DNA of 64,000 bases from G965250275 sp965250275 (GTDB lineage Bacteria > Pseudomonadota > Alphaproteobacteria > Rhodobacterales > Rhodobacteraceae). Below are positions 16,871 to 25,796 of the stretch, piece by piece (the first letter of the stretch is position 1; each line of letters begins with the position of its first letter). The position numbers and the translations under genes were made by a program. The notes under the pieces are model-generated. The model worked only from the letters and a program-made list of their open reading frames with translations. It searched no databases and was not told where the DNA came from. The stretch spans positions 3,782,001-3,846,000 of the forward strand of contig OZ252297.1 in NCBI GenBank assembly GCA_965250275.1, in the 5' to 3' direction.

Positions 16871-17925
16871 CTCTGCACGATCATCTGATCAACCGGATTA
16901 AGCAAAGCGGCCCGATGAGCGTGGCGGAATACATGACTGTGTGCCTGCAACACCCGGAGCATGGCTATTACACAAGCCGCGACCCCCTTGGAGCAGAGGG
17001 GGATTTCACCACCGCCCCCGAAATCAGCCAGATGTTTGGCGAGCTACTCGGGCTGGCGCTGGCACAGTCCTGGCTGGATCAGGGTGCGCCGGCCCGTTTC
17101 ACCTTGTGTGAACTCGGTCCAGGGCGCGGCACCCTGATGGCGGACCTGATGCGCGCGACAAGAACGGTGCCCGGATTTCAGGAAGCGGCGGAACTGCATC
17201 TGGTCGAGCTTTCCCCGGCGCTGCGCAAAAAACAGGCAGAGGCGCTGTCCGGTTACGATCCTGTCTGGCTGGATGATGTTGCCGAGTTGCCGGACCAACC
17301 GCTTTTTCTTGTGGCAAACGAGTTCTTTGATGTCCTCCCGATCCGGCAGTTCGTGCGCACCGGCAATCTTTGGCGCGAACGGCGGATCGGCGCGGAAGGC
17401 GGGGTGCTGGCATTCGGGCTGGACAGCGCATTGCCGCAACCTGCTTTGGCCAACCGGCTGGACGACACCGCCGATGGAGATCTGGTCGAACAAAGCCCCG
17501 CGCTTGCGCCAACCGTCGATGCCATCGGCTCGCGAATCGACACTCGAGGCGGTGCGGCCCTGATCGTTGATTATGGGGATTGGGGATCGTTGGGTGACAC
17601 CTTTCAAGCCGTCCGGGCGCACAAAAAAGAAGATCCGTTGCAAAGGCCGGGCGCGTGCGATCTGACGGCCCATGTCGATTTCGAGGCGCTTTCAGTGGCT
17701 GCGCCCTGTGCGCACACACGCCTGACCTCTCAGGGAATATTCCTCGAACGGCTGGGCATCACACAACGTGCGCAGGCACTCGCGCAAACATTGGACGGAG
17801 CCGACCTTGAACGGCACATCGCTGCGCATCGCCGGTTGACGCATCCCGCCGAAATGGGAAACCTGTTCAAAGTGATTGGCCTCTATCCAACAGACAAGGC
17901 CGCGCCGCCCGGACTGACCACATGA
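16867..17925 (+). CDS. MidA/NDUFAF7-like SAM-dependent protein arginine methyltransferase
   Basis: 352 residues, DUF185/MidA family. The mitochondrial relative NDUFAF7 symmetrically dimethylates an arginine of the 49-kDa complex I subunit during assembly; the bacterial role is inferred to be similar. The SAM-binding loop is 'CELGPGRGTLMADLMR' near residue 80; further blocks are 'GDFTTAPEISQMFGE', 'VANEFFDVLPIRQFV' and 'IVDYGDWG'. Start ATG overlaps the lgt stop (ATGA) and its own end overlaps pgeF the same way. Order lgt-midA-pgeF is coupled by two 4-nt overlaps. Confidence 0.92.
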   Translation: MTLHDHLINRIKQSGPMSVAEYMTVCLQHPEHGYYTSRDPLGAEGDFTTAPEISQMFGELLGLALAQSWLDQGAPARFTLCELGPGRGTLMADLMRATRTVPGFQEAAELHLVELSPALRKKQAEALSGYDPVWLDDVAELPDQPLFLVANEFFDVLPIRQFVRTGNLWRERRIGAEGGVLAFGLDSALPQPALANRLDDTADGDLVEQSPALAPTVDAIGSRIDTRGGAALIVDYGDWGSLGDTFQAVRAHKKEDPLQRPGACDLTAHVDFEALSVAAPCAHTRLTSQGIFLERLGITQRAQALAQTLDGADLERHIAAHRRLTHPAEMGNLFKVIGLYPTDKAAPPGLTT

Positions 17926-18677
17926 CACTTGAGATCCTGACATCCGATCACCTGGGAGACCTGAAGCACGGGTTTTTCACGCGACGTGGTGGAGCCTCTT
18001 CAGGTGTTTTTGCGGGGTTGAATTGCGGGAATGGCTCTACGGATCAGCGCGAAGCGGTGGCGATCAATCGTGAGCGCGTGGCCGAAGCCGTCGGCGTCAG
18101 CTCCGATTTCCTACTGGGCGTGCATCAGGTGCATTCCACGGATGTGATCCCCGTGACGGGCCCCATGGCCGATAGGCCGCGCGCGGACGCTCTCGTCACA
18201 GCGACCCCCGGCGTGGCGTTGTCCGTCCTGACGGCAGACTGCCAGCCCGTCCTGTTCGCAGATCCCAATGCGCAGGTCATCGGGGCCGCCCACGCAGGAT
18301 GGCGTGGCGCGCTCGACGGAGTGCTCGAGGCGACACTGGACGCGATGGAAGAGCTGGGAGCCGACCGCACGGACACCATCGCCGTGATCGGTCCGACAAT
18401 CAGTCAGCGGGCCTATGAGGTTGGACCGGAGTTCTTCGAGGAATTCCTGGCGGACGAACCCGCCAATGCCCGGTTCTTCGCCAATGGGGACGGGGACCGT
18501 CTGCATTTCGATCTGCCGGGCTTCGGATTGCACCGGTTGCGAGAGGCTGGTGTCTCCGCAGCTGAATGGACACGCCATTGCACCTACACCGATCGGAAGC
18601 GTTTCTTCTCTTACCGCCGCAGCCGCCACGAAATGGAAGCGGATTATGGCCGGTTGATTTCCGTCATTCGACTGTAG
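17922..18677 (+). CDS. pgeF: PgeF/YfiH-family multicopper-like peptidoglycan editing/purine nucleoside enzyme
   Basis: 251 residues of the laccase-domain YfiH family. Members have been described as purine nucleoside phosphorylases and, in E. coli, as a peptidoglycan editing factor that hydrolyses mis-incorporated residues. Metal ligands are visible: His in 'LGVHQVHSTDV', Cys in 'LTADCQPVLF' and His in 'AAHAGWRGAL'; the C terminus has 'CTYTDRKRFFSYRRS'. Last gene of the lgt-midA-pgeF operon, joined by an ATGA overlap. Confidence 0.93.
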   Translation: MTLEILTSDHLGDLKHGFFTRRGGASSGVFAGLNCGNGSTDQREAVAINRERVAEAVGVSSDFLLGVHQVHSTDVIPVTGPMADRPRADALVTATPGVALSVLTADCQPVLFADPNAQVIGAAHAGWRGALDGVLEATLDAMEELGADRTDTIAVIGPTISQRAYEVGPEFFEEFLADEPANARFFANGDGDRLHFDLPGFGLHRLREAGVSAAEWTRHCTYTDRKRFFSYRRSRHEMEADYGRLISVIRL

Positions 18678-18925
18678 ATCGACACATTTGCTTCACAATT
18701 GAGACGCCAAAGAGGCCGTGGCGAGGCATATCGTGCCCGGTAAGCTCATGTTTTTGATAGAAAATGAAACAATGGGGCAGATCTGACCTACTTTGTCCCG
18801 CCCCTGCGCAATTGCGGCTGCATTTTCCCTGACTCTGCCCAAACCCGGCCTCAAACCCTCGCCATTGTGCACCGTAACGAAACAATCGGCCCCCCGGTCG
18901 CAACAACGAGGCAGGAGAGACAGAG

Positions 18926-19069
18926 ATGAAAGTTCGGACGCGATTCCTGAAATCCGTTATCGAAACGGCCCGCAAGGAGAGCACGGAAATGCCCTGGGCT
19001 CGTGGTGCCCGTCGCGCCGCCTTCATCGCAAGCCGGACCCCGGCGCCCAAAAGGATCAAGATGGCCTGA
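18926..19069 (+). CDS. Small basic conserved-type protein, 47 residues
   Basis: ATG preceded by a strong GGAGAG site. The product is highly basic (many Arg/Lys, few acids), with 'TEMPWARGARRAAFIA' in the centre. I recall very similar 45-50 residue hypothetical proteins across Rhodobacteraceae, so it is probably a real conserved gene, but no function is known. Its charge suggests nucleic acid or ribosome contact (inference). A clear terminator lies about 120 bp downstream. The 248 bp before it, after pgeF, hold no other gene I can support. Confidence 0.65.
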   Translation: MKVRTRFLKSVIETARKESTEMPWARGARRAAFIASRTPAPKRIKMA

Positions 19070-19189
19070 CGGCCCTTTGCCAGGGCCGCACCGGCCCCGG
19101 TCTGCCGCGCTTCGGCGCACGAATCGGAATGTGGCAGCATTCCTATGGTTTGTGGAAACAAACCACCCTAAGTTCCATTCATTGACTCA

Positions 19190-19218
19190 GGCGGGGCGTA
19201 TAGCGTCCCGCCTTTTTT
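19190..19218 (+). terminator. Intrinsic terminator after the 47-residue protein gene
   Basis: GGCGGGGCG (19190-19198), 5-nt loop, CGTCCCGCC (19204-19212) with one G-U pair, then six T (19213-19218). Strong Rho-independent shape; isolates the small gene from the Hint-domain gene downstream. Confidence 0.85.
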
Positions 19219-19340
19219 GACTTTTCATTTATATTTGTGATCAATTTTTGCATTCGCAGATGTTCACCACACGCGTGTCCGTCTGTCGTTGTCGGTGGGG
19301 GCCGGCGCAGATGCGACCCAATGTAACGAGGGCCGATCAC

Positions 19341-20123
19341 ATGACCACAACCCCCATCCGCCTGCACGAGGGTGCCGTGCCTGTGGCTGCCCAGGATCTC
19401 TTTCAAACCCCCGAGAAGCCAGCCAAATCGCCCAGACCAAAAGTGCGCCGCTATCAGGTCAGCACGCTTCTGCCCAATGGAGACATCGCCGAAACGCGCC
19501 ACCTCGCCCCGGCGATGCCCCTTTTCGAAGACGCGTTTTGCGCCTTCTCACGCGGTTCGCTGATCGACACCGCTGCTGGCCCGCTGGCCATCGAAGATAT
19601 TCTGCCGGGCGACGAGGTCGTGACCCTGGACGGGTCAACCCAACCTGTGGTCTGGAAAGGCAGTGTGACTATCACGCCCGGCCTCAATCAGTTGAATAGC
19701 CGCAACATGGGCCTGACCCGCATCATGGCGGACAGTTTTGGAGAATCCCGCCCCATGTCATGTGTGATTGCAGGCCCGTCCGCGCGTCTGCTTTACACAC
19801 CGCACCACCTGCGGGCACTGGCCGGCGGTGCTGAGATCCTAACGCCTGTGCAAGAGTTCGTGGACGGCGTGAATGTGATCGAAACGGCCCCTCCCACGGC
19901 GGTCGAACTGTTCCACATTTGCTTGCCGCACCACGCCGCGATCCGCGTTGGCGGTCTGGCGTTCGAAAGCTACCACCCGGGCCTGCAGGCGACGCGCACA
20001 ATCAGTCATGCGATGCGAGCGATCTTCCTCAACCTGTTTTCTCACGTGAACCAGTTGAGCGATTTTGGGCCGGTGGCCTATCCACGTGCCGGAGAAGGTC
20101 AACTGAACGCCATCAGTGCCTGA
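19341..20123 (+). CDS. Hint-domain protein with degenerate nucleophile position
   Basis: 260 residues. From residue 67 onward it matches the Hint_2 (Hedgehog/intein-like) domain common in roseobacters: 'GSLIDTAAGPLAIEDILPGDEVVT', 'QPVVWKGSV', 'LYTPHHLRAL' and 'HICLPHHAAIRVGGLAFES'. Active Hint_2 domains carry Cys-Phe-x-x-Gly at the splice site; here the sequence is Cys67-Ala68-Phe-Ser-Arg-Gly72, so the residue four before the Gly is Ala and the Cys is shifted by one. Self-processing is therefore doubtful. The 66-residue N-terminal part is Pro/Lys-rich without a signal peptide. ATG at 19341 chosen over an upstream extension. Confidence 0.85.
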   Translation: MTTTPIRLHEGAVPVAAQDLFQTPEKPAKSPRPKVRRYQVSTLLPNGDIAETRHLAPAMPLFEDAFCAFSRGSLIDTAAGPLAIEDILPGDEVVTLDGSTQPVVWKGSVTITPGLNQLNSRNMGLTRIMADSFGESRPMSCVIAGPSARLLYTPHHLRALAGGAEILTPVQEFVDGVNVIETAPPTAVELFHICLPHHAAIRVGGLAFESYHPGLQATRTISHAMRAIFLNLFSHVNQLSDFGPVAYPRAGEGQLNAISA

Positions 20124-20139
20124 ACTGAATCGACCCCTA

Positions 20140-20640
20140 TCAGGCGGTCCGGCTCAGCCGTTCCTCCAGAATTTCAAACGGCACGCCGGGCTCGTCCTTG
20201 GCCCCGCGGATCACCAGTGACGTTTTGACACTGGCCACGTTCGGCGTGGTCAACAATTCACCGGTCAGGAAGCTTTGAAAGCTGGACAAGTCGGGCGCGA
20301 CGCATTTCAGGATAAAATCCACCTCGCCGTTCAGCATGTGGCACTCGCGCACAAGCGGCCAGTTCCGGCAACGCTCCTCGAAGGCGCTCAACTCGCTCTC
20401 GGCCTGACTGTCCAGACCAACCATCGCAAACACCTGCACTTCGAATCCGAGTTCGCGGGCATCCACATCCGCATGATAGCCACGGATCAGACCGGCCTCC
20501 TCGAGAGTGCGCACACGCCGCAGACAGGGCGGAGCGGAAATCCCAACGCGTTTGGCCAGTTCGACATTGGTCATCCGACCGTTCGCCTGCAGCTCTGCCA
20601 GAATCTTGCGGTCGATCGGATCCAAACGTGTTGTGGCCAT
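20140..20640 (-). CDS. Lrp/AsnC family transcriptional regulator
   Basis: 166 residues, typical of the family. N-terminal winged HTH ('DPIDRKILAELQANGRMTNVELAKRVGISAPPCLRRVRTLEEAGLI', residues about 7-53 in part) and C-terminal RAM/AsnC ligand-binding domain. Such regulators sense amino acids and control transport or catabolism. Divergent from trxB; which genes it controls is not shown. It ends 16 bp from the convergent Hint gene. Confidence 0.94.
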   Translation of the reverse strand: MATTRLDPIDRKILAELQANGRMTNVELAKRVGISAPPCLRRVRTLEEAGLIRGYHADVDARELGFEVQVFAMVGLDSQAESELSAFEERCRNWPLVRECHMLNGEVDFILKCVAPDLSSFQSFLTGELLTTPNVASVKTSLVIRGAKDEPGVPFEILEERLSRTA

Positions 20641-20854
20641 GCAGCGCCCCCCAAGCTTTTCGATTTCTTATAACAGGGGCGGTCGCACGCGCAATAATGT
20701 TTCGCGCCAGCGCAACTTTGTTTGGACATAGGTCGTGATCCGTCTGCCAATCACAAACACCCATCCTGCAAGAATCGGGGTTTAAGCACCGGCTCGCCGG
20801 GTCTATATGCTATTGCCCAATCGAAGCACACTTACCCCTATGCCGGAGCGCCCC

Positions 20855-21865
20855 ATGGCCGAAACTCGTCACACCAAGGTTCTGATCATCGGCTCTGGCC
20901 CTGCAGGCTACACGGCGGGCGTCTACGCCAGCCGCGCCATGCTGAACCCGATCCTTGTGCAGGGCATCGAACCCGGCGGACAACTGACAACGACAACCGA
21001 AGTCGAGAACTGGCCCGGCGATACCGAGGTTCAGGGTCCGGATCTGATGGTGCGGATGGAAGCGCACGCCAAAGCCATGGGATGTGAGGTCATCGGCGAC
21101 ATCATCAGTTCTGTGGACTTCTCCAAACGACCGTTTGTGTGTCAATCCGATAGCGGCACAGTCTACATCGCCGATGCGATCATTTTGTGCACCGGTGCGC
21201 GCGCAAAGTGGCTGGGACTGCCCAGCGAAGAGAAGTTCAAAGGCTTTGGGGTTTCGGCCTGTGCGACCTGCGACGGGTTCTTCTACCGTGGCCAGGAAAT
21301 CGTGGTAATTGGCGGTGGGAACACCGCCGTAGAAGAGGCGCTGTTTCTGACGAACTTCGCCTCCAAAGTGACCCTCATCCACCGACGCGACGAATTGCGG
21401 GCCGAAGCGATCCTGATCGACCGCCTGATGAAAAACCCCAAGATCGAACCATTGTGGTTCCATACTTTGGAAGAGGTAGTTGGCACCGATACACCCCTCG
21501 GCGTCGAAGCGGTCAGAGTGAAGCACACGAAGACAGGCGAAATCACCGAAATCCCCGCCAAGGGTGTCTTTGTCGCCATTGGTCATGCGCCGGCGAATGA
21601 ATTGGTCAAAGATGTTCTCGAAACCCATATGGGCGGCTATGTGGTGACAAAGCCGGACAGCACAGCAACATCTGTGCCGGGCGTGTTCGCTGCAGGCGAC
21701 CTGACGGACCACAAGTACCGGCAGGCCGTCACCTCTGCGGGCATGGGATGCATGGCCGCGCTTGAGGCTGAACGCTTTCTGGCCGAAGAGGGTGCGGATG
21801 CCCCAGCCGTTGCGACTGACAGCGTGGCACAGGGTGCGGTGATCCCGTCAGACGCCGCCGAGTAG
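20855..21865 (+). CDS. trxB: Thioredoxin-disulfide reductase
   Basis: 336 residues. Flavoenzyme passing electrons from NADPH to thioredoxin. FAD-binding 'IIGSGPAGYTAGVYA' at the N terminus, redox-active 'CATC' in 'VSACATCDGFF' near residue 145, NADPH-binding 'VVIGGGNTAVEEA' and C-terminal 'GVFAAGDLTDHKYRQAVT' are all present. A C-terminal extension of about 15 Ala/Asp-rich residues goes beyond the E. coli enzyme. ATG 20855 with CGGAGCG upstream was preferred to ATG 20840. Divergent from the Lrp-family regulator. Confidence 0.96.
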   Translation: MAETRHTKVLIIGSGPAGYTAGVYASRAMLNPILVQGIEPGGQLTTTTEVENWPGDTEVQGPDLMVRMEAHAKAMGCEVIGDIISSVDFSKRPFVCQSDSGTVYIADAIILCTGARAKWLGLPSEEKFKGFGVSACATCDGFFYRGQEIVVIGGGNTAVEEALFLTNFASKVTLIHRRDELRAEAILIDRLMKNPKIEPLWFHTLEEVVGTDTPLGVEAVRVKHTKTGEITEIPAKGVFVAIGHAPANELVKDVLETHMGGYVVTKPDSTATSVPGVFAAGDLTDHKYRQAVTSAGMGCMAALEAERFLAEEGADAPAVATDSVAQGAVIPSDAAE

Positions 21866-22047
21866 GCCAGGCGCGGCCCAAGCTGCCGAGAGCCATTCCG
21901 AGCTCGCTTGGCTATCAACTCGGTGCGTGACCCTGCGGTGAAGCCACAGCAAACCCCTTTGCGTCAGGCAAATGCTCCCACGCGCTCTTGACGCGTTCCT
22001 CGCCCCCGCGCACGCTTTGCAGATCGACTTGAAAGGGATCAGTTCGG

Positions 22048-23730
22048 GTGCAATCGGTTTTGTGGCGCGGCAGCTGGACCACCCGGACCCGGATCGTCAC
22101 CGGTCTGGTCCTCTTTCTGTATGCCCTGCTGCATTTCATCAATATCGGCCTAGGTCTGTTCTCTCCACAAGCAATGGAGGCGATGCAGACCGCGCGGCAA
22201 ACTGTAACGCGATCCGTGCCCGGTACGATCATCATCTATGGCTCGTTGCTGTTGCACGCAGGGCTGGCGCTGGTGCGCGTTGCTGCTCGTGGCACGCTGC
22301 GCATGCCGCTGCGCGAAGCAGTGCAACTGGTTTTGGGCCTGACCATCCCGGTTTTTCTGACCGCCCACATCGTCTTTACGCGCGCGGCCAATGAGCTTTT
22401 CGCGGTTAATGACGAATATGGCTATCTGATCGGACTGATCTGGGGGTCCAACTCTGCCTGGACGCAGTCTGCGCTGCTGCTGGTCGTCTGGGTCCATTCG
22501 GCGATCGGTCTGCATATGTGGCTGAACCCGATGCGCTGGTGGCGGCAGTCCCAGCCGTGGCTTGTCGCAGGCTTTGTGCTCGTTCCGGCGTTTGCACTGG
22601 CCGGATTCGTCGCCGAGGGACGCCGGATCAGCGCAGCCCTGGCCGACCCGGAACAAGCCGGGGCTTTGTTTGCGCGTTTCAACTGGCCGGACGCACAGGC
22701 TTTCACAGAGCTGATCGCCTTGAAGGATCAACTGCTTCTGATGTTTTGGGCCCTCCTTGCCCTTAGTTTGCTGGCCTTCGTGACACGGCAACTTTTGCGG
22801 CGCCGTCAATCCGTTCGGGTAGAATATGTGGACGGGCCCCGGATCAGGACACCGCGCGGCCCAACTTTGCTGGAAATGTCGCGGGCGAATGGTGTTCCGC
22901 ACACGTCCCTTTGCGGCGGGCGGGGGAGATGCACCACCTGCCGGGTCATCGTCGAAGAAGGCGCCGACCTGCTGCATCCGCCCAGCGCAGCCGAAGCAGC
23001 AAGCCTGAAGGCGGTCAATGCGGCTCCAAATGCGCGGCTGGCCTGTCAGGTCCGGCCGACGGACCCTTTGACCGTCTTCCGGGTGTTTCGACCGGATGGT
23101 CGCCGCAAGCGGGCCCATGCCAGCCAGGGCCAGGAAAAGCGCCTGGCCGTCCTTTTTCTGGACATGCGCGGCTTCACTGCCCGCACGACAGGGCAGTTGC
23201 CCTATGATGTTGTGTTCCTTCTCAACCGGTTCTTTGACGCGATCGTCCCCGCGATCACCCGAAGTGGCGGGACAGTCGACAAGTATCTGGGCGACGGATT
23301 GCTTGCCGTTTTTGAGACCAGGGACTCCCAGAGTTCCGCCAAGGCTGGGATGCAGGCGGCGATTGGCATTGGCGAGGCGATGAATCGATTCAACAGCCGC
23401 CTCGAGAGTGATGGCGAAGCCCCAGTGCGGGTGGGGGTCGGGTTGCACCTTGGCGACGTGGTGCTGGGAGAGATCGGCGCCGCGGGAAACGCACCGCGCA
23501 CCCTGATCGGGGATGCCGTGAACACCGCCAGCCGACTGGAAAGCGAAACAAAAGCGCAGGGCGTTGAACTGTTGGTGTCCAAGGCGGTTCTGGAAGCGGC
23601 AGGTCTGGAAACCGGGCATCTGAACTTGATCCCTCTGGAGTTGAGGGGACTCAACGCGCCGCTCGAAGCCTTGCCCGTATCGCAAGCTGCCGGTTTGGCC
23701 GAAATGCTTGAGGAATTGGCGACAACCTGA
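22048..23730 (+). CDS. Membrane redox-sensing adenylate cyclase: b-haem anchor, [2Fe-2S] domain, class III cyclase
   Basis: 560 residues, GTG start. Residues 15-250 contain about six transmembrane segments with histidines inside them (His29, His70, His107, His150, His156), the pattern of dihaem-b succinate:quinone oxidoreductase anchors. Next is a plant-type [2Fe-2S] domain with Cys289, Cys295, Cys298 and Cys333. The C-terminal half is a class III nucleotide cyclase: metal-binding Asp372 ('FLDMRGFT') and Asp416 ('KYLGDGLLAVF'), Lys412, and the transition-state pair Asn492/Arg496 in 'IGDAVNTASRLES', so it should be active, most likely on ATP. The architecture matches Sinorhizobium meliloti CyaC, described as quinone-responsive. 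It follows trxB but has its own start region. Confidence 0.88.
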   Translation: MQSVLWRGSWTTRTRIVTGLVLFLYALLHFINIGLGLFSPQAMEAMQTARQTVTRSVPGTIIIYGSLLLHAGLALVRVAARGTLRMPLREAVQLVLGLTIPVFLTAHIVFTRAANELFAVNDEYGYLIGLIWGSNSAWTQSALLLVVWVHSAIGLHMWLNPMRWWRQSQPWLVAGFVLVPAFALAGFVAEGRRISAALADPEQAGALFARFNWPDAQAFTELIALKDQLLLMFWALLALSLLAFVTRQLLRRRQSVRVEYVDGPRIRTPRGPTLLEMSRANGVPHTSLCGGRGRCTTCRVIVEEGADLLHPPSAAEAASLKAVNAAPNARLACQVRPTDPLTVFRVFRPDGRRKRAHASQGQEKRLAVLFLDMRGFTARTTGQLPYDVVFLLNRFFDAIVPAITRSGGTVDKYLGDGLLAVFETRDSQSSAKAGMQAAIGIGEAMNRFNSRLESDGEAPVRVGVGLHLGDVVLGEIGAAGNAPRTLIGDAVNTASRLESETKAQGVELLVSKAVLEAAGLETGHLNLIPLELRGLNAPLEALPVSQAAGLAEMLEELATT

Positions 23731-23874
23731 GCCAAATTCGGCCAAGGACGCGGCAAAACCACACTCGGTCCCAAAAACACGACAACGATACTGGACTTTG
23801 CCCGCCGCACGGGTCTATGCCGCGCGCGAACGGTGTCTTCCGGCGCCGTAGTATCCGAGAACGAGAGTATTCCC

Positions 23875-25590
23875 ATGACCATGCTGGCCAATCTGGCGCC
23901 CATTCCCGAACTCTATGTGTCTTACGACTCGGCCCAAAAACTGAAGGTCGAAGCCGGAGACCTCAAGAGCCTTGATCTGACCCCGCGCCAGATCTGCGAC
24001 CTCGAATTGTTGATGAACGGAGGGTTTAACCCTCTGAAAGGGTTTTTGTCGGAAGCGGACTACACCAGCGTGGTCGACACAATGCGGCTTGCGGACGGCA
24101 CGCTCTGGCCGATGCCAATCAATTTGGACGTGTCAGAACAGTTCGCCGACACGCTCGAATTGGGCGAGGATATTGCCCTGCGGGATCAGGAAGGCGTCAT
24201 TCTGGCAACGATGACGGTCACCGACCGCTGGCGCCCGAACAAGGCGCACGAAGCCGAAGCGGTGTTTGGTGCGGACGATGATGCCCATCCGGCCGTGAAC
24301 TATCTGCACAACACTGCGGGGGACATCTACCTTGGCGGTCCCGTCACCGGCATTCAGCAGCCAGTGCACTATGATTTTCGCGGCCGTCGGGACACACCCA
24401 ATGAATTGCGCGCCTATTTCCGCAAGCTCGGCTGGCGGCGCATCGTCGCGTTCCAGACCCGCAACCCGCTGCACCGTGCCCATCAGGAACTCACATTCCG
24501 GGCCGCGCGCGAGGCGCAGGCCAACCTGCTCATCCACCCCGTTGTCGGACTGACCAAACCCGGAGACGTGGACCATTTCACCCGCGTGCGCTGCTATGAG
24601 GCGGTGCTGGACAAGTACCCCGCGGCCACAACCTCGATGTCTCTGCTGAACCTGGCGATGCGGATGGCAGGCCCGCGCGAAGCGGTATGGCATGGTCTGA
24701 TCCGCAAGAACCATGGCTGCACCCATTTCATTGTTGGCCGCGACCATGCCGGACCCGGCAAGAACTCCGCCGGTGAAGATTTCTATGGGCCTTACGATGC
24801 GCAGGATCTGTTCCGCAAGCATCAGGACGAAATGGGTATCGAGATGGTCGACTTCAAACACATGGTCTATGTGCAGGAGCGCGCCCAGTACGAGCCGAAT
24901 GACGAAATCGCCGACAAGGACAGTGTCACGATCCTCAACATTTCCGGCACCGAGCTGCGCCGCCGCTTGTCAGAAGGGCTGGAAATTCCCGAATGGTTCT
25001 CATTTCCAGAGGTGGTGGCCGAACTGCGGCGCACCAAACCGCCACGCAGCCAGCAAGGTTTCACCGTCTTCTTCACCGGATTCTCAGGGTCAGGAAAATC
25101 CACCATCGCCAATGCCCTGATGGTCAAACTGATGGAGATGGGAGGACGCCCTGTCACGCTGCTGGACGGTGACATCGTGCGGAAGAACCTGAGCTCCGAA
25201 CTGGGGTTCTCCAAGGAACACCGCGATCTGAACATCCGCCGTATCGGTTACGTCGCCTCCGAGATCACCAAGAACGGCGGCATCGCAATCTGCGCGCCGA
25301 TTGCGCCTTATGCCTCGACGCGCCGTGCCGTACGCGAGGATATCGAAACCTTCGGTGCGTTCCTGGAAGTGCATGTCGCGACCAGCATCGAAGAGTGCGA
25401 ACGCCGCGACCGCAAGGGGCTCTACAAATTGGCGCGCGAGGGGAAGATCAAGGAATTCACCGGAATCTCCGACCCCTACGATGTCCCGGAAAACCCGGAA
25501 CTGCGGGTCGAAACCGAGAACGTGGATGTCGACAACTGCGCACACCAGGTCCTACTCAAGCTTGAGAACATGGGCCTGATCGCTGGGTGA
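23875..25590 (+). CDS. Bifunctional sulfate adenylyltransferase/adenylylsulfate kinase
   Basis: 571 residues, a fusion of ATP sulfurylase (about 1-385) and APS kinase (about 390-571) that converts sulfate to PAPS in two steps. Sulfurylase motifs: 'QTRNPLHRAH' and 'VGRDHAGPG'. Kinase motifs: P-loop 'GFSGSGKST' and 'LLDGDIVRKNLS'. Both active sites look intact. The ATG at 23875 fits the family. The gene stands alone: no cysH, cysI or sulfotransferase is adjacent, so PAPS could feed assimilation or sulfation. Nothing gene-like is seen in the 206 bp downstream before the convergent DUF3604 gene. Confidence 0.96.
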   Translation: MTMLANLAPIPELYVSYDSAQKLKVEAGDLKSLDLTPRQICDLELLMNGGFNPLKGFLSEADYTSVVDTMRLADGTLWPMPINLDVSEQFADTLELGEDIALRDQEGVILATMTVTDRWRPNKAHEAEAVFGADDDAHPAVNYLHNTAGDIYLGGPVTGIQQPVHYDFRGRRDTPNELRAYFRKLGWRRIVAFQTRNPLHRAHQELTFRAAREAQANLLIHPVVGLTKPGDVDHFTRVRCYEAVLDKYPAATTSMSLLNLAMRMAGPREAVWHGLIRKNHGCTHFIVGRDHAGPGKNSAGEDFYGPYDAQDLFRKHQDEMGIEMVDFKHMVYVQERAQYEPNDEIADKDSVTILNISGTELRRRLSEGLEIPEWFSFPEVVAELRRTKPPRSQQGFTVFFTGFSGSGKSTIANALMVKLMEMGGRPVTLLDGDIVRKNLSSELGFSKEHRDLNIRRIGYVASEITKNGGIAICAPIAPYASTRRAVREDIETFGAFLEVHVATSIEECERRDRKGLYKLAREGKIKEFTGISDPYDVPENPELRVETENVDVDNCAHQVLLKLENMGLIAG

Positions 25591-25796
25591 TTTTCAAACC
25601 GGGGCCTTTGGTTCACTTGGGTCCCGGTTCCAACGACGCGACCAATGGGCACCAAGCGCGCACTGACCGCGCGGAATGTGATCTGAGGTCCCTTCTGACG
25701 TCACCGCATCAAGTACACCCTTGCCGACACGTGCGGACTACAATCAATGAGAAGAGCCAAAAAAGCACGAGGCTTGAGCGGCAATCTGCTGGGGCC

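Noticed and set aside
21915..22047. Protein-like minus-strand stretch in the trxB-cyclase gap
   Set aside because: The translated tail looks plausible, but no start codon with a ribosome-binding site exists without running antisense through the cyclase gene.
22150..23745. A 531-codon minus-strand frame opposite the cyclase
   Set aside because: Antisense shadow; the plus-strand protein has complete, ordered domains.
25591..25796. Possible small RNA in the 206-bp gap after the ATP sulfurylase/APS kinase gene
   Set aside because: No promoter, stable hairpin or clear terminator could be defined; nothing beyond two convergent gene ends.
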